A DNA stretch of 64,000 nt, taken from assembly GCA_963854835.1 (NCBI GenBank), contig OY978525.1, forward strand, positions 45,113,554 to 45,177,553, given 5' to 3'. The notes under the pieces were generated by a model. The model did not search any database. It saw nothing but the letters and a program-made list of their open reading frames with translations, and had not been told where the DNA came from. Positions 10,149 to 21,311 of the stretch are shown piece after piece; within the stretch, counting starts at the first letter, position 1, and each line of letters opens with the position of its first letter. Made by a program: the position numbers and the translations under genes. The DNA is from Megamerina dolium. Lineage: Eukaryota; Arthropoda; Insecta; Diptera; Megamerinidae.

Positions 10149-11662
10149 CTTACTTACTTATGTGGCCATAACAACCGAATATCGATTTAGGCCGAAAATA
10201 ACATGCTTCGCCAGCCATCCCTGTTCTTCGCTAGCTGGCGCCAGTTAGAAATTCCAAGCGCCGTCAGGTTCTCCAGTACTTGGCCTTTCCACCGGAGGTT
10301 AGGTCTTCCTCTTCTGCGTCGTCCTCCAGCGGGTTCCGAATATAACAATTTCTTAGCTGGAGCGTGTTCTTCCATTCACTCGCCATGACCTAGCCAGCGC
10401 AGCCGCTGGATTTTGATGCGCTTTACTATGTCAATATCGGCATACAGCTCGTACAGCTCATGGTTGTACCTTATTCGGTACTCGCCACCAACGCAAATCG
10501 GTCCAAAGATCTTGCGTAGAACTTTTCTCTCGAAAACCCCAAGCATTCGCTTATCCGAGGTGGAAATTGTCCAGGCTTCAGCGCCATGGCATGTTAGGAC
10601 AGGCATGATGAGAGACTTGTATATATAGTTTTCGTTCTTCGAGAGAGGGCTCGACTTCTCAATTGCTTACTCAGCCCAAACTAACACCTGTTAGCAAGAG
10701 TTATCCTACGCATGATCTCCAAGCTGACGCCATTACTGCTGTTAATGCTGGTTCCAAGATAGACAAAGTCCCTTACTACTTCAAAAGCGTAGTTGTCAAC
10801 AGTGACGTGCTGTCCAAGACGCCGGGACTCTTTGTTTGTTGACATTAGATACTTCGTCTTGCCCTCGTTTACCGTAAGACCCATCCGACGCGACTCTCTT
10901 TCCAACTCTGAGAATGCTGCACTGACTGCTCGCGTGTTCATGCCAATTATGTCAATATCGTCGGCATACGCTAACAGCATGACACTTTTGTTGAAGATAG
11001 TGCCATTATGTCTTAGATCAGCAGCTCGTATTATTTTCTCCATAAAAAGATTGAAGAAGTCGCACGATAACGAATCACCTTGTCTGAAACCCCGTTCGGT
11101 ATTAAACGGTGCAGAGAGGTCCTTCCCAATTTTCACTGCACAACAGGAGTTATGCAGTGTCATTCTACAAAGTCGAATGAGCTTTGCAGGAATACCGAAC
11201 TCAGACATTGTTGCGTAGAGGTAATCCCTTACCGGACTGTCGAAAGCGGCTTTATAATCAACAAATAGGTGGTGTGTGTCGATCTGTTTTTCTTGGGTCT
11301 TCTCCAGGATTTGGCGCAGTGTGAAAATCTGGTCGATGGTGGATTAACAGGTCTGAAGCCACACTGATACGGACCAATCAGGTTGCTGAGCATAGGCTTC
11401 AACCTTTCACACAGTACGCTCGATAGAACCTTGTATGCGATACTCAGGAGACTTATTCCACGGTAGTTGGCGCAAATTGTGGGGTCTCCTTTTTTATGTA
11501 CAGGACAGAGAACACTGAGCCTCCAATCATCAGGCATGCTTTCATCCGACCATATTCTGCTTATGAGCTGGTGCATGCGGGTGAGCAGCTCATCGCCTCC
11601 GGTCTTAAACAACTCGGCAGGCAGGCCATCAGCACCTGCAGCTTTGTTGTTCTTCATCCTTA
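10149..11662 (-). mobile_element. LINE-X3, 5'-truncated, nested in family B RT
   Basis: The minus strand encodes the RT of LINE-X from MKNNKAAGADGLPAEL to the 3' end, with the tail (taag)n. RT landmarks: CANYRGISLLSIAYK, VDYKAAFDS-like motif A, FRQGDSLSCDFFNL, and YADDIDIIG (motif C), then LRKIFGPICVGGEYRIR, RLRWLGH and the basic GRRRRGRPNLRWK tail. Several frameshifts occur. The 8-bp duplication aaatatac at 10,142-10,149 and 11,663-11,670 marks the insertion. Confidence 0.9.
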
Positions 11663-12646
11663 AAATATACAAAACAATATATTCCTTGGAGTCCAGTCAA
11701 TACATGATTTATCAATTTTTGAAAAGTAGAAGGTGCTCCCGTTAACCCGAAAGGCATTCTATTAAATTCGTAATGCCCAACACCTGAACCAAAAGCGGTT
11801 TTTTCTCTGTCAAACTCTTCCATTAGCACTTGATGATATCCACTGGCCAGATCAAGTGTAGTGAAATATCTACTATGACATAACTGATGCGTGGAATTGG
11901 AAAAACCTGTTTAAAGGTGGCATCGTTCAGATTTCTGAAATCAAAAACTAGCCTCCATTTCTTTTTTCCATCGCTTCCCGCCTTCTTTGGGGAATTCCAT
12001 GGGGAAGAACTGAGAACGATTATTTCATATTTTATTTACCTGCCTATTAATCTTTTCCTTATGCACTTCTGGTAACCTGTACTGTCTCTGATTTATTGGT
12101 GCCTGATCTGCCTTTACTGGTATCGTGTGCTTTATACCTGTTGTGTAAGACAATTTATCGCCTTCCAAATAAAACAAATCGTGAAATGACTTGAAGATGT
12201 CTTCCATCGATTTTCTTTCTTCCATATTTAGGTTTGAATCTAACTTCACCGTTTCTAATATGTGAATAACCCTCTTGTAGTTACTCTTTTCCCTAACGCT
12301 ACTTATTTTAGAAACTGTATCATACTCTATATGTTCTAGATGATTAAATTTAACTATATTAACTCTTATATCGTTACTTACAGTATACGATTTCGTATTT
12401 GTATTCAGAATTGGTACATAAACTTTATTATTTGTGACATATAACTTCTTGTTTTTCCACTATAACTGTATACTATAACTAATATCTTCAGATATTACAT
12501 GTAATTCTAAATTCAAATCATTAGTCCTTTTTTGTTGCAAATTCACCACTAATATTTTTCGTTGAATTAATTTTACTAAACTGGTATCTACCCCAGAGTC
12601 TACTAGTAAAATGAGTTTTCCATTTTTTGCTTCCTTGCACGGAAAC
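11663..12646 (-). pseudogene. family B protease to RT N-terminal part
   Basis: From right to left: protease motif LVDSGVDTSLVK (about 12,600); the linker segment LDSNLNMEERKSMEDIFKSF and YRLPEVHKEKINRQ; then RT motifs EFDREKTAFGSGVGHYEFNR and MPFGLTGAPSTFQKL, to CFVYF where LINE-X3 begins. Frameshifts lie between the blocks. Confidence 0.9.
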
Positions 12647-12720
12647 GGGCCTCTGTAGTCTAACGTTAGCGCACTAGACTACCACCAAAGAGGCCACAGG
12701 TTCGAGCCCCAATGGTGACA
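12647..12720 (+). promoter_or_regulatory. tRNA-like / hairpin head of the LINE
   Basis: The first 74 bases of the insertion contain a Pol III box-A-like tagtctaacgtt (12,656-12,667) and a good box B ggttcgagccc (12,699-12,709), followed by ttttt at 12,735. They also fold into a strong stem: ggcctct pairs with agaggcc, and gtagtcta pairs with tagactac. It could be a 5' internal promoter or a SINE-like head. Function is inference. Confidence 0.55.
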
Positions 12721-13179
12721 ATCCGATCCTGCGCTTTTTCCATCTTCCTAATTTTTCCTGTCACTCTTTAATATCCTAATCCTAACAAAACTTCCTATAT
12801 GTACTTAAATCACCTTTAATCCTTCATCAATCTACCTGAAAATATTACGCGCACTTAATAATTGATAGAAAAAACAAGAAAGTGCAGTTGCGAAGTGCAT
12901 AGCAGCGACAGTAAGGGAAGAGCGGTCAAATAATGTACTTACGCACTTCATTATCAATTTAGCGAAGTTTCCAACCATTTGTGTGTAATACTTCCGTTAT
13001 TAGTAAAACAAATTAAGCACAGATGGCGCTACAGGCGGAAGCGTTGTTCTCAAGCGACGTCAGATGGCAGTCCCATCACTTGAGATCGCTAACAGTAGGC
13101 CAATCACTTACCCTAGTGTATACACAAACCGATTAACGTAACCTACACAAGGAAAAGCCTCGGATACGGACATAAACCT

Positions 13180-16033
13180 ATGATGATGACATTTGGCCCA
13201 CGCACCCGGACAAGAATAGCTCAATGGAATGTAAGAACTCTCAGGGATGCCTACAGATTGGAGCAACTCGAAGTGCAGATGACAGCATACAACATCAACG
13301 TGCTAGGTATAAGTGAGATGAGGTGGAATGGCAGTATTGTACTGTACAGTGGGAAGGAAGTCAGAGGTGAGAGTGGAGTTGGCATAATTATATCCAAGGA
13401 GATGCGCAACACCTTGCATTCCTGGAAACCAATCTCCGACCGCATAATGCTAGCCCGATTCCACAGTAACGTTAATCGACACGTTACCATCGTACAGTGT
13501 TATGCTCCAACGGAAGACGCGGATTGCATGGTTAAAGACGACTTCTATGCTCAACTAACGACAACGCTCAGTTCCATCAACAGAGGGGATATATTCTTCC
13601 TCATGGGCGACTTCAACGCGAAAATCGGAAGTAATAACTCCGGTATAGAGTTGACAATGGGAGTCCATGGCTGTGGAACACGTAACAACAACGACGAGAG
13701 GCTAATAGAAGTGTGTCAAACCTTCCAACAGGTTATTGGCGGTTCCATATTTCCTCACAAGAAAATTCATAAATACACATGGACCTCGCCGAATGGTAAA
13801 ACTCGAAACCAGATAGACCACATCTGTGTCAGTCGGAAATGGAGAGGTTCGCTACGTGATGTCAGAAATAGAAGGGGAGCCGATATTGATAGTGATCACG
13901 AGCTCATCACTGGTGACATAAAGATCAAGCTGAAATGCAGAAAGAAATATGACGTACAATGCAGAAATAAGCGCTATAACGTTCAATATCTGCGGAATAT
14001 CAACACCAGAAACGAAATAGTCAGCAAACTACGTGAAAAGGTAATCAACAACAACGAAGGCACCAGCTAGGAACTACTAGCACCACACAGCACAGTTAAA
14101 CCCGCCCACCGAAAGCCATGGATCTCTGACCTCACTTGGGGCATCATACAGCGCAGAAATGATCTGAAGAGGCAGCTTAACAACGACAACTCATTACGGC
14201 CATCCTACAGAGAAACAGCCAAGATGGTCAAGAAAGCGGCTAGAAAAGATAAAAGACGTTTCATGGAAAATATCGCTAATGATGCCGAGGCCGCAGCAGG
14301 AGCAAATAATATGCGACAGCTGTTTCGCTGGATTGGCAGCCTAACCAACCGACAAACCAACAGAAATCAGCCAATAAGAAATCAAAGTGGCACCTTACTA
14401 ACGAGTAGCGATGAACAAATGCAGAGATGGAAAGATCACTTTGAAGCAATCAGCAACACCACTCTCACTGAGGATAGTTGTAGATGTCAACTCGACAACA
14501 CTAAAGTCAACAACAGAATACCAACTTCATGCCCAAGCATAGCGGAAATAAGGGATGTAATAAAGAAACTTAAACTGAAAAAAGCAGCGGGCATCGACGG
14601 CATTCAGCCAGAATTGCTGACAGCTACCCACAAGCATCAGCTGAAATTCTGCATCCTCACATAGCTGCTGTTTGAGACAGCGAAAACCTACCTTCCTCTT
14701 GGACGAGGGGCATCATCGTTAAACTTCCGAAAAAGGGTGATATGCGCGACTGTGGCAACTGGAGAGGAATAACCTTGCTTAACTCAATCTACAAAATTCT
14801 AGCATCACTTATACAGAATAGACTCCAGTGCGTTGAGAATGCTTTAAGGGACGAACAGGCTGGATTTCGCCCGAAACGTAGCTGCGTTGATCAGGCTAAC
14901 ACACTTCGTATCATCGTCGAGCAACCGATTGAATGGCGCTCCCCACTATACATGCTGTTCATGTCGACTTCAAGAAGGCATTCGACACACTTAAGCGTGA
15001 TTCCATCTGGATATCTTTGAGTAGAAAAGGTGTCCCTTCGAAGCTGATTCGCCTCATAATGGCGCTTTACGAGAACTCTGAGTTGGCGGTTCTACACAAT
15101 GGTAACATCAGTGATTCATTCACGACCACCGCTGGAGTACAGCAGGGCTGCCCTATCTCCCCGCTTCTCTTCGCCATTGTGCTGGATGACGTCATGAGCA
15201 GCCTCACTCAGCACAAGAGAACTGGCATTGTGTGGAATCTCGCGCGGCAGCTTGAGGACTTGGACTTTGCCGATGACATTTGTCTCCTCTCGCACAAATT
15301 CTCCGATATGCAAGCGAAGGCGAACAGTTTAGTCGCGCTGGCACGCACCGTCGGATTAGAGATAAATATTGCGAAGACCAAAGCTATGAGAATCAATTAT
15401 TCCAATAGAAGCCATATAATGATTGACGGCTGTGCGATTGAATTCGTCGAAAGTTTCTGCTACCTCGGTTGCACGATAGCAACAGACGGGGGAGCTGAGG
15501 AGGATGCTAACTGCAGGCTAAACAAAGCAAAGACAGCATTTGGCCGGCTAAAATCAGTGTGGGCAAATTCCCAAATATCCAGACGCACGAAATTACGAAT
15601 ATTCTCCGCATGTGTGAAATCGACACTACTGTACGGAAGTGAAACATGGCTGATCTCGAACTCCATCACGCAGAAACTGCAAGCTTTCGTCAACAAGTGT
15701 TTGATGATCATTTGTAGAATTTTCTGGCCTAACACTATTTCAAACGAGGCACTATGGCGTCTGACGAGCGAAGAGCCCATACTGATCCAGATTAAGCGTA
15801 GAAAGTGGCGTTGGATTGGCCACACGCTAAGAAAGCAGCCAGATGGCATCACGCGAATGTCGCTTGAGTAGAACCCGCAAGGGAGCAGAGGCCGCGGACG
15901 ACCAAGAAACACCTGGAGACGATCAATACTGGGTAAGCTAGCTGCTTCCGGCATCACATGGGAAGACGCTAGATCAACTGCCCAAAACCGTGTGCGATGG
16001 CGAAGCCTTGTGGAGGCCTTAAGCTCCAATTAG
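13180..16033 (+). pseudogene. endonuclease-reverse transcriptase of the 3.4-kb LINE
   Basis: The start MMMTFGPRTRTRIAQWNVRT leads directly into an APE-type endonuclease: ISEMRWNG (catalytic Glu), QCYAPTEDAD, FLMGDFNAKIGS, and NQIDHICVS with SDHELITGD (C-terminal His). An in-frame stop lies at 14,068. RT follows: KKAAGIDGIQPELL, a frameshift near 14,662, GNWRGITLLNSIYKIL, FRPKRSCVDQ, another frameshift near 14,930, VDFKKAFDTLKR, QQGCPISPLLFAI, LDFADDICLLSH (catalytic FADD), then YGSETW and WRWIGHTLRK. The stop at 15,869 is a W-to-stop change, and the frame would run on to 16,033. The protein would act as the replicase nicking and copying at the target. Confidence 0.92.
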
Positions 16034-16055
16034 GAGTTTAAAGGAGAAAAAAAAA

Positions 16056-17545
16056 CACGGAAACTCAATGAACACATCATCTACATCAGAAACTCCAAAA
16101 CAGTAACCACGTTTGCTATCACTGGATGGGAAAAATGGGTCAACAATCCATCTGGACGCCTGACTACCAACTTTCACCATCCTACTATCTGACGTGAAAG
16201 GTGTGTCAACAATCTCTAGAGACGCATGATTGACACCTTCCATTTCAGCTGGCCTATTTTTAGCAAAATTGTGGGGTTCCCTGTTTATTGGCTATACCTG
16301 GGTCCCCCGTAGTTTCCCTGAGACTTTTCCAACTCTTTGCGTTTGTACCAATCGGTAATCCTGTGTCTGGGCTTCCTGCAAAAGAAACATTTAGCTTCGG
16401 GCTTACTCCGATTAGACCCTACATTTTCCTGACTTCCCTTACTATCCTTTGTATTGTTAGTGAACGACGTACAAGATAGATTGAACTCATTCCCATATTG
16501 CTTACACTTAATACAGAAGCGCGTATTTTTCCTTTTAAAACATTCGTCCCTGGTGGGACACACCAGGGACGAATGTTTCAGTTCCTACCTGTTCCTTTTC
16601 CCAGAAGGAACAGGTAGGAACTTTCGTTTGGCTGTTTTGGGATTTTACTTTATTCGCTGGGTACTGATCTGCCATAAGTGGCACCTTATTATTCCTGTTG
16701 TGGTGGAACGCTACTATGTTACCTGTTTGGGTTTGGCAAGCTTCATAAGAATTTAATAAGGCATTGAGACTTAAATTGGTTCCCGCGTTGAGCTGATAGT
16801 GCTGTTGCCCTCTTTTGAGCAAAATACTCGTATTTAAAGCCTCCTCTGCCAGTTCCTCTAACGTGCCTTTCTTGCTTAGCATATGGACTCTAAGCATTGA
16901 TTCACTAAGGCCTGTTACAAATGATTTCCTTGTGGACGTCTCTAGCTCATGCAACAGTGCTTGGTCTCCTTTTCCCCCATATGGGGCTTTGACACACTGA
17001 TTTGCGGCGGTTTTCAGTTCGTCTAATCTTCTGGCGAACGCACTTATGCTTTCCTGAGGTAATTGTCGTTCAAACTGGATTTAGTGAGTGCTGGATTATT
17101 TTCAGGTATGTGTTCCTTAGAAGTGTATATAATTCTTCCAAATTCGCAAATTTTTTTTTCCAATACCAAATTAAACGCATCTTCCAACTCACTGGTTTTA
17201 TTCCTTTACTGGCTAATTCACACCCAGAGATAAATTGGTAGACTTCTGTTCTCAAATTTTTTGACTCAGCTCCAGTGAGTACTGGAACTAGTCTACTAAC
17301 CATCTGCTCTATCTCGTCTATACGCATTTTTTCCGTCGTTGTGGTTGCGTGTTCGTAAGTATCTTCCTTACAGGTGTACGGCGGCGAAGAGGGGTCTCTT
17401 CTGCTAAACTGCGTTCCCTCTCAAGATTTCTTACTTGGGCCTGGAGGGCGCTTAATTGCTCAGTGTCCACGGAGGTTCTGAGTCTCTTTTCTATAAATAC
17501 CTCGGTAATATTTCACTCCTTAAGTAGTCCTTCTACTCTCAAACA
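16056..17545 (-). pseudogene. family B gag, minus copy
   Basis: Encodes the coiled-coil gag (VRNLERE-like region at about 17,440), a capsid-like region (KSFVTGLSESMLRVHMLSKK at about 16,900), and zinc-knuckle fragments. The first knuckle is ruined by an inserted pair of inverted repeats at 16,538-16,622. The second reads CFFCRKPRHRITDW, with Trp where the last Cys should be. The spacer DSRMVKVGSQASRWIVDPFF runs to IEFPC, where the 3.4-kb LINE interrupts. Confidence 0.85.
16538..16622. repeat. twin perfect 18-bp inverted repeats
   Basis: Hairpin 1: aaacattcgtccctggtg (16,538-16,555), 5-nt spacer, exact inverse at 16,561-16,578. Hairpin 2: agttcctacctgttcctt (16,580-16,597), 7-nt spacer, exact inverse at 16,605-16,622. 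The homologous region of the other family B copy (44,560-44,630) has one copy of each arm and no inversion. Confidence 0.9.
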
Positions 17546-17562
17546 TTCGTTTATTTTAAGTG

Positions 17563-17750
17563 AAAAAACGAATGTAAAGTATATTTCTTGTACAAGATAT
17601 TAGTGGAGTGTCCTATTTGCCTAATATTTCACTCTCACTCATTATCATTCTATTTTAATATGCTTTTAAAATATTGTACATGTTTTGAGAGTAAAGAGAA
17701 TCATTCGAAAATCAAATACATTCACGCAGCTCTTTAATATGTACTATACT
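17563..17750 (+). repeat. dispersed repeat S, copy 2
   Basis: Second copy of the repeat at 5457-5645, same orientation. It begins beside a 9-bp inverted repeat cattcgttt/aaacgaatg at about 17,541-17,571. Confidence 0.65.
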
Positions 17751-18256
17751 ATAGTAAAATAAAAAGAAGAACGTAGAAATTATGTAATTTTGCACTTTGA
17801 TCAGTATCACACGATGTTGAGGCAGAAAGTGGGCTAAATGAAAGAAATTCATTCATTTAGCAGGATGGGCGGGTAGAGACAGAGGGGCGACCACACCTAC
17901 GTGTCCCTCTTCCTTCCTTTAGGTGCGGCATCATTATTGTTGTTTTTGTTGTTTACTGGGCCGGTAATAACGACGATCCTGTTTTTTGGGTCCCATTACC
18001 GTATCTTTCTCGAAAAAGCAAACCTCTTCTTAATTTCTTGTTTTAATTTATGTACTAGACGGAGAAAGAATCACCCCACTTTCCCTGAGCACGGCTGATC
18101 GAAGCAGAGTACACTCTTTGACCCACGGTATAAATCGGTACGTTAAAACATACAGGTGAGCCACTGCATAATGACATCATATGGTTAAGGGACCGTTAAG
18201 GGACTATGGTTAAGTGATAACGGCCCCGAGCTACTTTATCTGAACTTATCTTATAA
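17751..18256. other. unassigned spacer
   Basis: No supported gene. A hydrophobic 65-codon frame at 17,901-18,098 has no recognisable family and I do not call it. Confidence 0.4.
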
Positions 18257-18777
18257 CCTAGACAGACGGCAGCCTAATTCCGGATTACCGGCGCACTTAA
18301 TCCGAATAAAATATTAACCTGACAGACGGCAGTATTGCGGATTAACTAACCGGCTGATTGCTGTTTTATTAGGTCTGCTCACTTACATTACTGTCACTAT
18401 CAATTTCTGTCATCTGTCACTCTCGATATGAGAAAATCTACAAGAAGTACGTGAACTGAAAACTATCAGAAACTGGTAAATTGACATTCACCGTTCGTAA
18501 TTGACAGCTGGATTTATTTGTTCGCCAACACTTTTCATGTTGAAAACTGTTAACAATTGTTGAAAGTTTTTAATAAGCGAACTTACCTAATATTTTGTAA
18601 AGTGGATCGAGAAAAATTCACAATAGACAATTTTCAACAGTGTTGCCATCGCGAATTGCCTAATCCTCTTTTATTTTGAGAATTAACTCATAGAGTTTAT
18701 GCGGATTAGCTGCAGTTAATGCCTGAGTTAATTCGAATTAACTCGGTAATCCGGAATTAGGCTGCCGTCTGTCTAGG
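18257..18777 (+). mobile_element. TIR MITE, single unit
   Basis: 521 bp with imperfect terminal inverted repeats of about 34 bp: cctagacagacggcagccta at the left, inverse at the right end. An internal gacagacggcagtattgcgg copy repeats the terminal motif. Noncoding. Related to 4111-5085 and to the inverse copy at 36,370. Confidence 0.85.
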
Positions 18778-18810
18778 CTATTATACACTGTGCGGTAAAC
18801 TGTCTTAACT

Positions 18811-18978
18811 AAGTGAACCTTCCTGACATTCGATGATACTAACTCAGAAAATTACTAATGTTTGTCTTATCTCAAGCAGTGCTTGAGATCAGACATGTCA
18901 ATTTACTTTGTCTTATCTTAAATGTTTAAGAATTTAGAGATAGAGCTATCGCAATGTTTGAGACCAATTTAAAAATGA
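18811..18978 (+). repeat. dispersed repeat F, copy 1
   Basis: Matches the inverse of 36,871-37,070. Shared blocks are aagtgaaccttcc, actaactcagaaaa, tttactttgtcttatct, attagagatagag, gcaatgtttgaga. Noncoding. Confidence 0.65.
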
Positions 18979-19011
18979 AAATCTATGCCAACTCGTTGAA
19001 AAAAGGTATTA

Positions 19012-19183
<172 letters not shown>

Positions 19184-19247
19184 TTATATTTATTTCTTAT
19201 TATTTATTATTTCTTTAATTTAAGAACGATTAAATTTAAATAACTTT

Positions 19248-19345
19248 AATTTTAATTTAGAAAGCAAGAAGCAGTCGGTAGTTAAAATCTCAGCAGTACA
19301 ACTCAACCAAGATATGAGCCCACCGGCATCTCTCTCACATACACA
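19248..19345 (+). repeat. exon-like direct repeat, copy 1
   Basis: About 80% match to 20,589-20,687. An AT-rich tail ending in ttttaatttag is followed by aaagcaagaag, then caaccaagatatgagcccac. Where copy 2 has a gt after 'ccaag', this copy has at, so the splice-donor-like signal is lost. Confidence 0.6.
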
Positions 19346-20195
19346 TTTTTTGGTCATTCGAGCCGAATCGGCTCGAAACATTGGTTGAGAGGAGAAGGAA
19401 AGGAAAGGAAAAAAAACACATTTTTTTTAATTTATTCAATATGGTCTTGGATTTTCTGTGGTTCTCGAGCCGCCCACAGAATTGGCAATCCTGCCAGCCT
19501 CGGGAGCGGCTCACGGCCTTATACCGAACCGACTCACGGTCGCTTTCGGTGCTCCCAGGCACCCAAATGGCCGTCCACCGGACCCCCAAATATCCACCAC
19601 GTGGATCATTTCACTCCCAAAACGTTTTTTTTTCTTCTTTCTTTTTTAGATGAACATCACTGACGTTTTTTTTGCCATGCCGACTACTTTTACTGCTTCA
19701 ATTATTTTAACTATAATTTAAGTTCTCCGAACTTTTTTGTCTATAATTCTATGTTTTGTCAATTAACTTGTAATTTCCTTATTTTTTCTCAATTAATTTA
19801 ATATTAATTTTAATTTAATTTTTTTTTTTATATTAATTTTAATTTTGTTTAATTAAGAAAATTAATTTTGTATTTCTCTATTTCTCTCCCTCTATCTCCC
19901 TTCATCTCTCTCCCTCCCTCTCCGTCTCTGGTGTAGGCTTTGCGTCTCCATTGCAGTAATCCTGCAATGGGGGCGGAATGTCTACGCCAGAAAATACCGT
20001 CGCGCGCACTGTCTGGTGGTGGCGAATGCAACTCTGACTTGATCAGTCAGCAGTCGGTTCGTTAGTTCTTGTTCTTCTTTTTTCTTACTTATATATAATT
20101 TTTCCTGGCACGAACAGTGCGTGTCTTTTTTTCTTTTTTTTTATATATTTTTTCTCTCGTATATATAATATATACTAGTATAATTCAAATTATAA
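19346..20195. other. unassigned region with perfect palindrome and T-rich tracts
   Basis: Contains a 9-bp-arm palindrome tcgagccgaatcggctcga (19,358-19,376). A GC-richer block at about 19,450-19,610 is open in several frames but matches nothing I know. A polypyrimidine-AG acceptor-like stretch ends near 19,649. An initiator-like tcagtc lies near 20,044. No gene model can be defended. Confidence 0.3.
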
Positions 20196-20431
20196 TTAAA
20201 ATTACAAATTTATCTCCCGTGGTGTTTTTTTATAATAAATAATACGTATAAAAATTTGGAAGTTGATGGAAAGTGTGCTAATGCGAATACAACAACTACC
20301 ACAAGTATCAGCAGCACCACCATCCCATCAACCATAACAATAACAACAACAGTTAATAAAGCGAACCAAATAGAAGAAAATCACCGACAACAACAGCAAG
20401 ATTTGTCGTCAAGTAACAATAGCAATAGTTT
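20196..20431 (+). CDS. possible host exon, low-complexity Thr/Gln/Ser/Asn frame
   Basis: An open frame without ATG reads ANANTTTTTSISSTTIPSTI, then NKANQIEENHRQQQQDLSSS, and meets a perfect splice donor gtaagt at 20,432. This composition is typical of insect regulatory proteins. After a 173-bp AT-rich gap with a ctaat branch-like site there is an acceptor (tttattag) before the 52-nt unit at 20,605. It could equally be a 5' UTR or part of an unknown element. Not recognised as a gene. Confidence 0.25.
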
Positions 20432-20588
20432 GTAAGTGGCAAAGGAGATGGCGAGAAATGACATATCCAGCAAACATCAACAATCCTGAAAACACCGGAT
20501 TTCGGATCATAGTTTAGTCAAGTAGATGTTTAATTATTATATTTTTATAATTTATTATTTTATGATTTATTAACAGTTGATCAAAACT

Positions 20589-21282
<694 letters not shown>

Positions 21283-21284
21283 AT

Positions 21285-21300
21285 TGGTGTCAGAAGTGGG
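21285..21300 (+). other. primer-binding site, tRNA-Leu type
   Basis: tggtgtcagaagtggg starts 2 bases after the 5' LTR. It is complementary to the 3' end of Leu tRNAs ending ...CTTCTGACACCA. Confidence 0.75.
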
Positions 21301-21311
21301 ATTCTGTAAAG

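Larger units (their letters stand above)
12647..16055 (+). mobile_element. apparently full-length 3.4-kb LINE (APE endonuclease + RT)
   Basis: Inserted in the family B protease with a 9-bp TSD cacggaaac (12,638-12,646 and 16,056-16,064). It has a 5' UTR of about 530 bp that opens with a tRNA-like hairpin, a single long ORF region and a short poly(A) tail (aaaaaaaaa at 16,047-16,055). The endonuclease and RT resemble the LINEs often mis-annotated in insects as 'craniofacial development protein 2-like'. I lean to an RTE-type clade but cannot prove it without a tree. Confidence 0.88.
9686..17545 (-). mobile_element. Ty3/gypsy family B, minus copy, cut by two LINEs
   Basis: Read on the minus strand, the element survives in three blocks: gag (17,545-16,056), protease to RT (12,646-11,663) and RT to RNaseH start (10,148-9686). 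The blocks are colinear with the full-length copy at 42.2-52.4 kb. The breaks are a 3.4-kb LINE at 12,647-16,055 and LINE-X3 at 10,149-11,662, each with its own TSD. The element lacks LTRs: it is truncated within gag on the right and within RNaseH on the left. Confidence 0.9.

Noticed and set aside
12647..12720. Functional tRNA gene
   Set aside because: Box motifs are present but a proper cloverleaf with acceptor and anticodon stems does not form, and it lies inside a LINE insertion.
17901..18098. Hydrophobic 65-residue frame
   Set aside because: No signal-peptide logic, homologue or neighbours; chance frame in T-rich DNA.
19381..19663. Three overlapping plus frames and a minus frame at 19.3-19.66 kb
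   Set aside because: GC-richer noncoding block; no recognisable domain and frames conflict with each other.
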